A DNA stretch of 64,000 bases. Source: Sphingomonas mali NBRC 15500 (GTDB lineage Bacteria > Pseudomonadota > Alphaproteobacteria > Sphingomonadales > Sphingomonadaceae). Of this stretch, positions 27,222 through 36,270 are shown piece after piece. The stretch spans positions 1-64,000 of the forward strand of contig NZ_BCYX01000001.1 in the NCBI RefSeq assembly GCF_001598415.1, read 5' to 3'. Each line of letters begins with the position of its first letter. Positions within the stretch are counted from its first letter, which is position 1. A program made the position numbers and the translations under genes. The notes beneath the pieces were generated by a model, which worked only from the letters and a program-made list of their open reading frames with translations, was not told the DNA's origin and did not search any database.

Positions 27222-28619
27222 ATGAGCTGGGCCAAAGCGGCGATCGCGGCGCTGGCGCTGGCGACGGCGACCACCTTTCCGGCAACGGCGCAGGAGCGGA
27301 CGCCGTTGCTCAAGGTGTCGGACAACGGCCGCTATCTCCAGGCCGGCGGAAAGCCTTTCTTCTGGCTGGGCGACACCGGCTGGCTGCTCCTCTCCAAGCT
27401 CAATCGCGAGCAGGTCGAGCAATATTTCGCGACGCGCGAACGCCAGGGCTTCACCGTCATTCAGGTCATGGTGCTCCACCGGCCGGAAATGGCGAACCCG
27501 CTGACCGGACCGGCCTTGGTCGATGGCGATGTCGCGCGGCCCCGGGTCACGCCCGGTAACGATCCTTCGAAGCCCGGTGAGTACGATTATTGGGACCATC
27601 TCGATTGGGTGGTCGACCGGGCTGCGGCGCATGGCCTGTACGTCGCGTTGGTGCCTGCCTGGGGCACGTTCGCGGAAATGCGCAAGCTGACGGTCGACAA
27701 TGCGCCGATCTATGGCCGCTTCCTCGCCGAACGCTATAAGGACAAGCCCAATATCGTCTGGATCAACGGCGGCGATACCCATGCCGACATGGCGACGTTG
27801 ACCTGGCGTGCGCTGGGCGAGACGATCAAGTCGATCGACCACACCCATTTGATGACTTTTCACCCGTTCGGGCGGACCGATTCCTCCTGGGTGTTTCATG
27901 ACGCAGCCTGGCTCGATTTCGACATGTTTCAGTCGGGGCACCAGGACTATGCGCAGGACACCCAGCGCTGCGCCTATGGCGAGGACAATTGGCGCTATAT
28001 CGAGGACGATTGGAAGCGCCGCCCAGCCAAGCCGACGATCGATGGCGAACCGAGTTACGAGAATATCCCGCATGGCCTCGATTTCGTGCAGTTTCCGATC
28101 TGGCAGGCAGCCGATGCGCGCCGTTACGCCTGGTGGTCCGTGCTGGCTGGCGCGTTCGGACACACCTATGGCGAGAACAGCGTGATGCAATTCTACACGC
28201 CGGGCGAGAAAGCCGCTTACTGGCCCAAGATTTCCTGGCAGGACGGGTTGCAGGCGCCAGGCGGCGGGCAGATGCGGTTCCTCAAGGACCTGATCCTGTC
28301 ACGGCCCTATGTTGAGCGCGTGCCGGACCAGTCGCTGATCGTCGGCAACGGCACGCGCTATGATCGCGTCGCGGCGACGCGCGGCACCGGCTATGCGATC
28401 GCCTATAGCTATACGGGCAAGCCGTTCCGCGTGCAGATGGGCAGGATCAGCGGCAAGCGCGTGCGCGCTTCGTGGTACGATCCGCGTACCGGCCAGACAC
28501 GGGCGATCGGTACTTTTCCCAATCACGGCAGGCGTCTGTTCACCCCACCCGGCACACCGGCGCCGGGCAACGACTGGGCGTTGCTGCTCGATGACGCGGC
28601 GGCGGTGGCTGTAAAATAG
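27222..28619 (+). CDS. Apiosidase, glycoside hydrolase family 140 (DUF4038)
   Basis: A 465-aa secreted enzyme: signal peptide (cleavage near TAQE), a DUF4038 TIM barrel (residues 30-370) and a C-terminal beta domain. The start ISDNGRYLQAGG-type strand and FFWLGDTGWLL are typical of the family. Predicted catalytic residues are Asp185 (WINGGDTH) and Glu276 (DGEPSYE), close in position to the two catalytic carboxylates reported for the Bacteroides apiosidase BT1012. It would cut D-apiose from pectin (rhamnogalacturonan II, apiogalacturonan) or from apiosyl glycosides. A strong RBS, AGGAGGGG, precedes the ATG. It is in one operon with the MFS carrier. Confidence 0.85.
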   Translation: MSWAKAAIAALALATATTFPATAQERTPLLKVSDNGRYLQAGGKPFFWLGDTGWLLLSKLNREQVEQYFATRERQGFTVIQVMVLHRPEMANPLTGPALVDGDVARPRVTPGNDPSKPGEYDYWDHLDWVVDRAAAHGLYVALVPAWGTFAEMRKLTVDNAPIYGRFLAERYKDKPNIVWINGGDTHADMATLTWRALGETIKSIDHTHLMTFHPFGRTDSSWVFHDAAWLDFDMFQSGHQDYAQDTQRCAYGEDNWRYIEDDWKRRPAKPTIDGEPSYENIPHGLDFVQFPIWQAADARRYAWWSVLAGAFGHTYGENSVMQFYTPGEKAAYWPKISWQDGLQAPGGGQMRFLKDLILSRPYVERVPDQSLIVGNGTRYDRVAATRGTGYAIAYSYTGKPFRVQMGRISGKRVRASWYDPRTGQTRAIGTFPNHGRRLFTPPGTPAPGNDWALLLDDAAAVAVK

Positions 28620-28698
28620 GGCTGCTATTCCCTGACACCGTACGCAACATTCGCGTTCGAATCCGACTGCGGCGCGCTTCCGGCTGAAGCCACCAAAC

Positions 28699-28732
28699 AA
28701 AAAAGACGGAGGAAGCAGCCGAAACTGCTTCC
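28699..28732 (-). terminator. Rho-independent terminator of the TonB receptor operon
   Basis: Read on the minus strand: GGAAGCAG, loop TTTCGG, CTGCTTCC, then TCCGTC and six T residues (28704-28699). Stem perfect over 8 bp. It lies about 30 bases past the receptor stop at 28763 and also separates it from the convergent apiosidase gene. Confidence 0.8.
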
Positions 28733-28762
28733 CCCGCCCAGGGGAGGAAACGGGTTGCGAGG

Positions 28763-31700
28763 TTACATCTTGATCCGGAAACCGGCGTAGAAACGGCGGC
28801 CGATCGGATCGTAGATGGTCGAGGGATTGAAGTTGCCGACATTGCCGTAAAGCGGCGGCATCTTCACATCGAAGGCATTCTTCGCGCCGAGATAGAATTC
28901 CCAATTCTTCTTGACGTCGAAGCGGACCTGCACGTCGGTGTAGACCCTGGCGCCGAGCGTGAACAAGCTCTTGGGCGGCAATGATCCATCGGCCAGAACA
29001 TAGGTGGTCTGGAAGTTTTCATAGTCCAGCATCTGCTTGCCGATATACTGGTTGGTGACCGTCACCCCGAACATGTCGTTCGACCAGTCGAGGGTCAGGA
29101 CGGCCTTGTCCCGCGGGTTGCCGAACTCGCCCATCGTGTTGTCGTATTTGTCGCCCTGGAGCGGAACGACGCCATTCTTGAGCAGATGGGTCCAGCTGCC
29201 CTCGAACGTGGCCGTCCCGCCAAAGACCGCCTGACGATAGTTCAGCGTGAAGTCGAGGCCGCGCGTGAATGCGCCGCCGCTATTGACCAGCGTCGTGAAG
29301 ATTTGCTGGACCGACCCGATGCTGAACGCGCCCGACGGCTGATCGCGCCGAGTGATGAACTGGCAGAAGTCCGAAATGCCCTGCACGTAACATTTATTGA
29401 GGATGGTCGTTGTCGACAGCCGGCTGATCGCACCCTGCAGCTGGATGTCGAAATAGTCGGCCGTGAAGGTCAGATTCCGCAAGGCATTGATCGAGCGCGG
29501 ATTGATCACGACGCCGGCAGTGAAGGTCTTGCCGGTTTCCTGCTTGATGTTCGGGTTGCTGCCCGACACGCTGCCAACGCCACTCTGGTCCGACGGCGTC
29601 AGCGTGAACTTGCCGTTGGCGTTGATGTTCGCGACGACGGACGGGACGGCGAGGCAATTGGCGGCCGTCGCCCCGGTCGACGTCAGGGTAATGCCCTGAC
29701 ACGGATCGGTGATTGAGGTGATGCCCGACGACGCGGCCGAGAACAATTCGCCGATGTTCGGTGCGCGGACCGCATGCGCATAGACCGCACGGAAGCGGAT
29801 ATCCGAGGTCGGCGCCCATTCACCCCCGATGTTCCACGCCGAGAAGCTGCCGACGGTCGAATAGTCCGACAAGCGATACGCACCGCGCAAGGTCAGTGCC
29901 TTGAAGAACGGCAGGTCCGCCAGGATCGGCGCGACCACTTCGCCATAGGCTTCCTTGACGTTGAACGAACCCGACGTGTTCAGCAACTGAACGTACCCGT
30001 TCTTCGCCTGATTGCTCAGCGGGTCGAAGATGTCGCGGCTGGACTCGGTGCGATATTCGGCACCGACCGAGATCTGGAGCGGACCATAAGGCAGCTTGAA
30101 CAAATTGCCGCCCAGGTTGAGCGATGCGACCTGCATCTCCTGCTTGGAGTCGCGGATGAGGTTGGTCTGCAGGTATTTCGCCGCGGCCGCCGAAATCTTC
30201 GACGAGCCATCGGGATTCAGACCATAAATGTCGACCGGGACGCATCCCGCCGCACGTGCATTGGCATCGACGCAGACGGCCTCGGTGAGGTTGCCGTTCT
30301 TATTGTAGTCGAAGATGTCCGGCATGACCTGGAGCGCGTTGGCGAGGTTGTAGAGGTTCGCCAGCCCGGTCATTTCCTGGTGCTGTTTGGTGTAGCTGTA
30401 CTGGTAATAGCCATCGAGGCTCCAGCTGCCGCCAATGTCCCAGGATCCGCCGGCGGCGATCCGGAAATTGTCGCGCTCGGTCGGCGTCTTGCGTGATCCG
30501 AACGCGGTCGTCCGGATCAGCATGCTCAAGTCTTTCGACCCGATCGCATCATTGGTCGAGCGGTCGGTCGCGGCGTTGAAGACGGCGGTCGGCACCAACG
30601 GGTTATTGACGATCACCGTCGCCCCCGTGGTCGGATTGGTCACCGCATATTGGATCGGATAGAAACCGCCGGTCCCCGGGAACGCACCCAACGCGCTGTC
30701 GGTGCGCATTGGCGACGCTTCGCGCTCGCCGTTGGTGCGCACGTTCACATAGGTCGTCTCGAGGAAGACGTTGACCTTGTCGGTCACGTCGAAATTGGTG
30801 CGCTGGGCGAAGGTCAGTCGCTTCGACGGCGGCGCGATCTGGCCGTATTGCGCGGCGTTGAAGCCGTCGGTCGCCGCGTTGTAATTGTGGAACGAGCCGT
30901 CCGGGGCGATGATCTGGTTCGACTTGCCGCCGATCACGAAGGCGCCGCCCGGGCCGACGCTCGACGGAACATAGGCGCGCTTGAACAGATCCTGCGCCGC
31001 CTTGAGGTTGAGATCGGACTTGCCGGCGACGCGTTCGGTCGTGCCCAGGCTCAGCGCCGAAAGGCGGCTGAAATCACGATCGGCCGCGAAAACGGCGCTT
31101 GCCTGGTTCCAACCGACATAGGCCATCACGTTGCCGCGATCGCCGGCGAAATTGGTGCCGAAGGTGACATTGGCGTCGAGCTCGTGATTGTCGCCCTTCT
31201 GCGAGATGCCGTCCTGGACGTTGAGCTGAACGCCGGTGAACTTCTTCTTGTAGATGAAGTTCACCACGCCCGCGATCGCGTCCGATCCATAAACCGCCGA
31301 GGCACCGCCGGTCAGCACGTCGACGCGATCGACGAAGGACGGCGGAATCATCGACACGTCGACCTGCGCCGTGCCGGGTACGCCCGCCACGGTTCGCCGG
31401 CCGTCGATCAGCACGAGGGTGCGGTCGGGGCCGAGGTTGCGAAGGTTGATGGTCGCGAGGCCGGGGTCGGTATCGTTCCCGGTCGTGTTACGGCTCTTGC
31501 CCGGAATGCCGACCGCGGGATTGATCTGGAGGATATCCTGGACGTTGGTCGTGCCCTGCTTGCGCAGGTCTTCGCTGGTGATCACCTGAAGCGGCGACGG
31601 CGACGTCAGCGTCGGGCTCTTGATGCGGCTGCCGGTGACGACGATCTCGCCCTGTGGCGCATCCGTCGTATCCTGGGGAACGTCCGCGGTCGGTGCTGGC

Positions 31701-31819
31701 GCCGGAGTCTCCTGGGCGAATGCCGGGACCGCGATCATCGTCATCAGGCTCACACCGGCGAGCAGTGCGGCATGCGCAGCACGCCGTTCGAATCCTGGCT
31801 TCTTCAGATATACCTTCAT
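28763..31819 (-). CDS. TonB-dependent outer-membrane receptor for sugar or glycan uptake
   Basis: A 1018-aa receptor. A signal peptide (cleavage near AFAQE) precedes a Pro/Asp linker, the plug domain opening EIVVTGSRIKSP (about residues 55-170, with DVLTGGASAVYGSDAIAGVVNF) and a large 22-strand barrel ending with an aromatic-rich strand. The start ATG 31819 is preferred over 31858 because GGGAGTGG lies before it and the signal peptide then has normal length. Its position 66 bp downstream of the kinase gene of the apulose operon suggests uptake of apiose-containing oligosaccharides or glycosides. No SusD-like partner is present, as usual in sphingomonads. Confidence 0.9.
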   Translation of the reverse strand: MKVYLKKPGFERRAAHAALLAGVSLMTMIAVPAFAQETPAPAPTADVPQDTTDAPQGEIVVTGSRIKSPTLTSPSPLQVITSEDLRKQGTTNVQDILQINPAVGIPGKSRNTTGNDTDPGLATINLRNLGPDRTLVLIDGRRTVAGVPGTAQVDVSMIPPSFVDRVDVLTGGASAVYGSDAIAGVVNFIYKKKFTGVQLNVQDGISQKGDNHELDANVTFGTNFAGDRGNVMAYVGWNQASAVFAADRDFSRLSALSLGTTERVAGKSDLNLKAAQDLFKRAYVPSSVGPGGAFVIGGKSNQIIAPDGSFHNYNAATDGFNAAQYGQIAPPSKRLTFAQRTNFDVTDKVNVFLETTYVNVRTNGEREASPMRTDSALGAFPGTGGFYPIQYAVTNPTTGATVIVNNPLVPTAVFNAATDRSTNDAIGSKDLSMLIRTTAFGSRKTPTERDNFRIAAGGSWDIGGSWSLDGYYQYSYTKQHQEMTGLANLYNLANALQVMPDIFDYNKNGNLTEAVCVDANARAAGCVPVDIYGLNPDGSSKISAAAAKYLQTNLIRDSKQEMQVASLNLGGNLFKLPYGPLQISVGAEYRTESSRDIFDPLSNQAKNGYVQLLNTSGSFNVKEAYGEVVAPILADLPFFKALTLRGAYRLSDYSTVGSFSAWNIGGEWAPTSDIRFRAVYAHAVRAPNIGELFSAASSGITSITDPCQGITLTSTGATAANCLAVPSVVANINANGKFTLTPSDQSGVGSVSGSNPNIKQETGKTFTAGVVINPRSINALRNLTFTADYFDIQLQGAISRLSTTTILNKCYVQGISDFCQFITRRDQPSGAFSIGSVQQIFTTLVNSGGAFTRGLDFTLNYRQAVFGGTATFEGSWTHLLKNGVVPLQGDKYDNTMGEFGNPRDKAVLTLDWSNDMFGVTVTNQYIGKQMLDYENFQTTYVLADGSLPPKSLFTLGARVYTDVQVRFDVKKNWEFYLGAKNAFDVKMPPLYGNVGNFNPSTIYDPIGRRFYAGFRIKM

Positions 31820-31885
31820 TGTCCCACTCCCTATTTTCGACTTTTTCTTCGAAATCACACCAGCTTCCCGGATCTCCGCCCGGCG

Positions 31886-33373
31886 TTACGTCTCGCTCGA
31901 TCCGGCCGCGCGCACCGCGCCGGCCACCGCCGCACGCCAGCGGGCAAGCAGGCCTTCGCGCTGCTCCGCCGACATTGTCGGATCGAAAAATTCCTTCTGT
32001 TGTTCGCCGCTTGCCGGCAGCTTCATGCCGATCCCGTCCGCCGCCAGCCGCGCCACGCCGAGCGCGCTCGCTTCCGGGATGGCGGGTCGGATTGTGCGCC
32101 GTCCGGTCAGATCGGCGAGCAATTGCATCAGCAGCGCGTTGCGCGCGGCACCGCCGTCGATCGACAATTCGGTAATCGCGGTGCCGAAATCGGCATCGAG
32201 CGCCGCCACGACGTCGCCGATCTGCAGCGCGATCGCTTCCAACGTCGCGCGCGCGATGTGCGCCGGCTGAGTAGCGAGCGAGAGCCCGGTGATCGTTCCG
32301 CGCGCAGCGCTGCACCAATGCGGCGCGCCGAGCCCGGCCAGCGCGGGCACGAAGACCACGTCGCCACTGTCCGCGACACTCTCGGCCAACGCCGTCAGTG
32401 CCGCTTCGTTGGGCAGCCCGAGCATGGTGGTGGCGAAGGCCGCGGCATGGCCGGAGACCAGGATATTGCCCTCGAGCGCATATTGGACGCGATCGCCGCG
32501 ACTCCATGCGATGGTGCTCGACAGGCCATGCGCCGAGCGCAGCCGTTCCCCGGTCGCTGCCATCAGCGAACTGCCGGTGCCGATCGTCACCTTGACCCGC
32601 GGCGATCCGTCGGCACTGTGCTCGAACAAGGCTGCGTGGCTGTCACCCATCACCGCCAGGATCGGCGTGCCGTCGCGAAGCGCGGTCAGTCCCGGAGCGA
32701 CGGTGCCGAACTCGCTGTCGGACGGCATCACTTTGGGCAACAGGCCGAGCGGCACGTCGAACAGGCGGGCGAGTTCGGCGTCCCAGTCGAGCGTGTCGAT
32801 GTTGAAGAGTTGCGTGCGCGAAGCGTTGCTATGGTCGGTCGCGTGCACCGCGCCACCGGTCAGGTTCCACAACAGCCAGCTGTCGACCGTGCCGCAACGC
32901 AGGTCGCCGCGTTCAGCCCGCGCCCGCGCATCGGGAATCGTGTCGAGCAGCCAGGCGATCTTCGCTGCCGGAAACAAGGGATCGATCCCCAACCCGCTGC
33001 GCGCGACGATCTCCGCCTCATGCCCCGCCGTGCGCAAAGCGGCGCAGCGATCGGCCGAGCGGCGGCATTGCCAGATCACCGCGGGGCCGACGGGGCGGCC
33101 GGTCTCGGCGTCCCACAAAATGATCGTCTCGCGCTGGTTGGAGATCGCGACGGCGGCGATCGAGGCCGGATCGACCGCCGCCGCCAATTCGGCGATCAGA
33201 GCGGCAACGCCTTCCCAGATGTCCGACGCCGATTGTTCGGCCCAGCCCGGCTGCGGGTAATCGACGCGCATCGCCCGCGACCGCGACAGGCGCACCGAAC
33301 CGTCGGACGCGACGAGCAGCGCCTTGGTGTTGGTCGTGCCCTGGTCGATCGCAAGGATGAGCCGGTCGTCCAT
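31886..33373 (-). CDS. FGGY-family carbohydrate kinase, probable D-apulose kinase
   Basis: A 495-aa kinase of the FGGY family. The N-terminal phosphate-binding IDQGTTNTKALL loop, AISNQRET, the DVPLG segment and the C-terminal DGGAARNALLMQ nucleotide loop are all present, closest in style to glycerol kinase. It is encoded directly behind the two-subunit transketolase (TGATG overlap), the same set as the apulose kinase plus transketolase found in D-apiose catabolism. That context makes D-apulose the best substrate guess, with the product apulose 4-phosphate. Glycerol or xylulose remain possible from sequence alone. Confidence 0.8.
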   Translation of the reverse strand: MDDRLILAIDQGTTNTKALLVASDGSVRLSRSRAMRVDYPQPGWAEQSASDIWEGVAALIAELAAAVDPASIAAVAISNQRETIILWDAETGRPVGPAVIWQCRRSADRCAALRTAGHEAEIVARSGLGIDPLFPAAKIAWLLDTIPDARARAERGDLRCGTVDSWLLWNLTGGAVHATDHSNASRTQLFNIDTLDWDAELARLFDVPLGLLPKVMPSDSEFGTVAPGLTALRDGTPILAVMGDSHAALFEHSADGSPRVKVTIGTGSSLMAATGERLRSAHGLSSTIAWSRGDRVQYALEGNILVSGHAAAFATTMLGLPNEAALTALAESVADSGDVVFVPALAGLGAPHWCSAARGTITGLSLATQPAHIARATLEAIALQIGDVVAALDADFGTAITELSIDGGAARNALLMQLLADLTGRRTIRPAIPEASALGVARLAADGIGMKLPASGEQQKEFFDPTMSAEQREGLLARWRAAVAGAVRAAGSSET

Positions 33374-34329
33374 CAGCTTTTCCCGGCGACCAATTCTTGC
33401 GCGGCGGCGGCGATGCCGGCGGCATTGAGCCCGGCATGGTCCATCAGCCAGGTCGCCGACCCGGTCGGCGCAAAACCCTGAAAGCCGAGCATCCGCATCG
33501 GCACCGGCCGATGCTGCGCACAATATTCGGCGATCGCGCCGCCCAGCCCACCGCGCGCCAGACCCTCTTCCGCGGTGACGATCGCGCCGGTCGCGGCCGC
33601 AGCGGCGAGCGCGTCGGTATCTAGCGGCGAGACGGTCGCCATGTTGACCACGCGCGCGGCGATGCCATGCCGCGCCAGTGCGGCCGCCGCATCGAGCGCG
33701 CGATGAACCAGCGTGCCGCTCGCGATGATCGCGACGTCGCCGCCCTCGCGCAGCGTTTCCGCCTTGCCGATCGCGAAGACCGCCCCGCTGGGCCGCTCGA
33801 TCGCCGGGACCGGCATGCGGCTGATCCGAATGAAGATGGGGCCGTCATGCGCGGCGGCGGCCTTGATCGCCTCCGCCGTTTCCCATGGATCGGACGGCAC
33901 GATCACGGTCAATTTGTCGATCGCGCGCAGCCAGGCGACATCCTCGATGCTGTGATGCGTCGCGCCGAGTTCGCCATAGGCGACGCCACTGGAAATTCCA
34001 CAGAGCTTCACGTTCGCCTGGCTATAGGCGCAGTCGACCTTGATCTGCTCCATCGCGCGCGCGGTCAGGAAACAGGCCGCGCCACTGACGAACGGCACCT
34101 TGCCGCCGTTCGCCAGGCCGGCGCCGACCCCGACCATATTCTGCTCGGCGATGCCGACATTGACCAGCCGATCGGGAAAACGATCGCGAAACTTGCCGAG
34201 CTTGGACGACCCGACCGAATCGTTGCACACCGCGACGATGCGATCGTCGGCGGCAGCGAGCTCTTCGAGCGCGCGGACATAGGCGTCGCGGCAATCGAAC
34301 ATGCCGGGAAGATTGGCCGGGGCGTTCAC
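33373..34329 (-). CDS. Transketolase C-terminal subunit, probable apulose-4-phosphate transketolase
   Basis: A 318-aa pyrimidine-binding plus C-terminal half of a split transketolase. It contains the catalytic glutamate in IAEQNMVGVGAGLA near residue 72 and the IAEYCAQHRPVPMRMLG segment of the C-terminal domain. The start is a GTG overlapping the N-subunit stop (GTGA). With the N-subunit it would transfer a glycolaldehyde-type unit; in apiose catabolism apulose 4-phosphate and glyceraldehyde 3-phosphate give xylulose 5-phosphate and dihydroxyacetone phosphate. The specific assignment rests on the gene neighbourhood. Confidence 0.82.
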   Translation of the reverse strand: MNAPANLPGMFDCRDAYVRALEELAAADDRIVAVCNDSVGSSKLGKFRDRFPDRLVNVGIAEQNMVGVGAGLANGGKVPFVSGAACFLTARAMEQIKVDCAYSQANVKLCGISSGVAYGELGATHHSIEDVAWLRAIDKLTVIVPSDPWETAEAIKAAAAHDGPIFIRISRMPVPAIERPSGAVFAIGKAETLREGGDVAIIASGTLVHRALDAAAALARHGIAARVVNMATVSPLDTDALAAAAATGAIVTAEEGLARGGLGGAIAEYCAQHRPVPMRMLGFQGFAPTGSATWLMDHAGLNAAGIAAAAQELVAGKS

Positions 34330-35201
34330 TCGCTCTTCTCCGCTTCGAGCTCGGCGATCGCCTGGGCAAGCTGATCCGCATTGGGGACGCCATGGTGCCA
34401 GCCGGCCTGGTCGCGCATGTAGCTGACGCCGTTGCCCTTGAACGTGTTGGCGATCAGCACGCGCGGCTTGTCGCGCGGCTGCGCGGCATCGTCGAACGCC
34501 CTGAGCAGGGCGATCACGTCATGCCCATCGACCTCTACCACGTCCCAGCCGAATGCGCGCCACTTGTCGGCGAGCGGTTCGAGCGCGTTGGTCTCCTCCG
34601 TCCGCGCGCCCTGTTGCAGGCGGTTGCGGTCGACGATCACGGTGAGGTTGCCGAGCTTGCGATGGCCGGCGAACATCGCCGCTTCCCACATGCTGCCTTC
34701 CTGCAACTCGCCGTCGCCGGTCAGCACGAACACGCGATAGCCGGCGCCGTCGATCTGCCCCGCCACCGCGACGCCGACGCCGACCGGAAAACCGTGGCCG
34801 AGCGGCCCGGTATTGGTCTCCACCCCCGGCAGATAGACGCGATTGGGATGGCCGTTGAGCCGCGATTCGGGCTTGAGATAGGTGTCGAGTTCGGCCTCGG
34901 GAAAGAATCCCGCCCCCGCCAGCGCGGTATAGAGCGCACCGGTACAATGCCCCTTGGACAGGATGAAGCGGTCGCGATCGGGCGCGTTCGGATTGGCGCT
35001 GTCGATGCGCAGAATATCGAAATAGAGGGACGCGACGATGTCGCTGGCCGAAAGGTCGCCGCCGGGATGGCCCTGGCCGGCATCGACGATCATCCTGAGC
35101 AGCCGCTGACGCATCCAGTTGGCGCGCGCCCGGACGTGCGCGGCGCGCTCTTCCAGCGTATGAGCGTTCGCATCGGAAGACCGAAGCGCCTGATGGTCCA
35201 T
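34326..35201 (-). CDS. Transketolase N-terminal subunit (TPP-binding)
   Basis: A 291-aa subunit carrying the thiamine diphosphate domain of a split transketolase: GHPGGDLSASDIVASLYFD near the N-terminus and TGDGELQEGSMWEAAMFAGHRKLGNLTVIVD, which includes the Mg/TPP motif. It leads the operon with the C-subunit, FGGY kinase and TonB receptor. AGGAGAGG precedes the ATG. It is divergent from the DeoR gene, with two tandem decamers in the gap that probably serve as operator. See the C-subunit for the proposed reaction. Confidence 0.85.
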   Translation of the reverse strand: MDHQALRSSDANAHTLEERAAHVRARANWMRQRLLRMIVDAGQGHPGGDLSASDIVASLYFDILRIDSANPNAPDRDRFILSKGHCTGALYTALAGAGFFPEAELDTYLKPESRLNGHPNRVYLPGVETNTGPLGHGFPVGVGVAVAGQIDGAGYRVFVLTGDGELQEGSMWEAAMFAGHRKLGNLTVIVDRNRLQQGARTEETNALEPLADKWRAFGWDVVEVDGHDVIALLRAFDDAAQPRDKPRVLIANTFKGNGVSYMRDQAGWHHGVPNADQLAQAIAELEAEKSE

Positions 35202-35256
35202 TGATTAACCTCTCCTGCGAAGGGTTATAAGTGTGATTATATCCGAACACAAGCCA

Positions 35257-35276
35257 TTTGCTTACGTTTGCTTTCG
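35257..35276 (+). promoter_or_regulatory. Tandem decamer operator, DeoR gap
   Basis: TTTGCTTACG followed at once by TTTGCTTTCG, in the 162-bp gap between the transketolase and DeoR genes; a related sequence, CAAAAAGCGAAAAC, lies at 35306-35319. Tandem decamers of this kind are typical of DeoR-type repressors. Confidence 0.55.
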
Positions 35277-35363
35277 TTTTTGCGGCCAAAAGACGAAGAG
35301 ATTGACAAAAAGCGAAAACCCGACCTATCGAACTCGAAACTGGAAGCGAGCCAGCAGAAGACC

Positions 35364-36215
35364 ATGGAGAGCCATGCCGATAAGGTCGCGTCGGGTGTCG
35401 AGCCCGGCGACAACAAGGAAGACCGGCCGGTGAGCGGGGGCTCGCGGTCGCGGCTGCTCGGCGAGGCGCGACGCGCTCGGATCCTCGACTGGCTGCAGGA
35501 GGAAGGCAGCGCGCGCGTGCGCACCCTGGCCGAAGCATTCGAGGTGTCCGAAGTGACGATGCGCCAGGATCTCGAGAAGCTCGAGACCGATGGCCATATC
35601 GTGCGCGAACATGGCGGCGCCTTCCTCAAGTCGGTGACGCAGCAGGTGCGCTCGATGGCGCTCCAGCATCTCGAGAATATGGACGCCAAGCGCCGGATCG
35701 GCCGCGCCGCCGCGGCGCTGGCGAACGACGGCGAGACGGTGATCCTGGACTCGGGCTCGACCACTACCGAGGTGGCCGCGCAGCTGATCGGCAAGCGCGA
35801 CATGACCGTGATCACCAACGCGCTCAACATCGCGCTGATGCTGGGCGCCGAGCCGGGGTTCGAGGTCCATATGACCGGCGGCCATTTCAAGGCCCCTACC
35901 CTGTCGCTGTCGGGCGAGCGGTCGGCAGACTATTTTCGCGGGCTGTTCGTCCAGAAACTCTTCCTGGCAACCGCCGCCCTCGATCTCGAGGCAGGGCTGA
36001 CCTATCCGGCGATGTCCGACATCGCCGTGAAACGCGCGATGATCGGCGCGGCGCAGACCGTCATCCTGGTCGCCGATTCGAGCAAGATCGGGCAGCGCTC
36101 GTTCACGTCTTTGGGCGGATTGGAACTGGTCCGCACGCTCGTAACCGACGAGGCGATCCGCGACGAGGACCGCGCGGCAATCGAAGGCATTGGCGTGGAG
36201 GTCATCGTCGCCTGA
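35364..36215 (+). CDS. DeoR-family transcriptional regulator
   Basis: A 283-aa sugar-responsive repressor. The helix-turn-helix near residues 45-95 (VRTLAEAFEVSEVTMRQDLEKLETDG, then HIVREHGGA) is the classical DeoR signature, and the C-terminal half has the phosphosugar-binding/isomerase-like fold (ILDSGSTTTEVA, then VITNAL). It is placed between the transketolase/kinase/receptor operon and the isomerase gene, both presumably its targets; a phosphorylated apulose is a plausible effector. The start is not certain: ATG 35364 has only a weak RBS and lies 25 residues upstream of the conserved region. Confidence 0.85.
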   Translation: MESHADKVASGVEPGDNKEDRPVSGGSRSRLLGEARRARILDWLQEEGSARVRTLAEAFEVSEVTMRQDLEKLETDGHIVREHGGAFLKSVTQQVRSMALQHLENMDAKRRIGRAAAALANDGETVILDSGSTTTEVAAQLIGKRDMTVITNALNIALMLGAEPGFEVHMTGGHFKAPTLSLSGERSADYFRGLFVQKLFLATAALDLEAGLTYPAMSDIAVKRAMIGAAQTVILVADSSKIGQRSFTSLGGLELVRTLVTDEAIRDEDRAAIEGIGVEVIVA

Positions 36216-36235
36216 GCCTTTGGATACGCCGTATT

Positions 36236-36255
36236 CGTAAGTTTTCGAAACAATT
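36236..36255 (+). promoter_or_regulatory. Tandem decamer operator upstream of the isomerase gene
   Basis: CGTAAGTTTT followed by CGAAACAATT. On the opposite strand these resemble the decamers at 35257-35276 (CGTAAGCAAA and CGAAAGCAAA). It lies 16 bases before the ATG of the isomerase gene and covers its RBS approach, so DeoR control is likely. Confidence 0.45.
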
Positions 36256-36270
36256 AGGTGAGGATCGAAC

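Noticed and set aside
31820..31870. TTTTCG / TTCTTCG repeats upstream of the TonB receptor as another DeoR site
   Set aside because: The spacing is 12 bp, not 10, and the receptor is likely in the operon started upstream of the transketolase, so no separate operator is needed.
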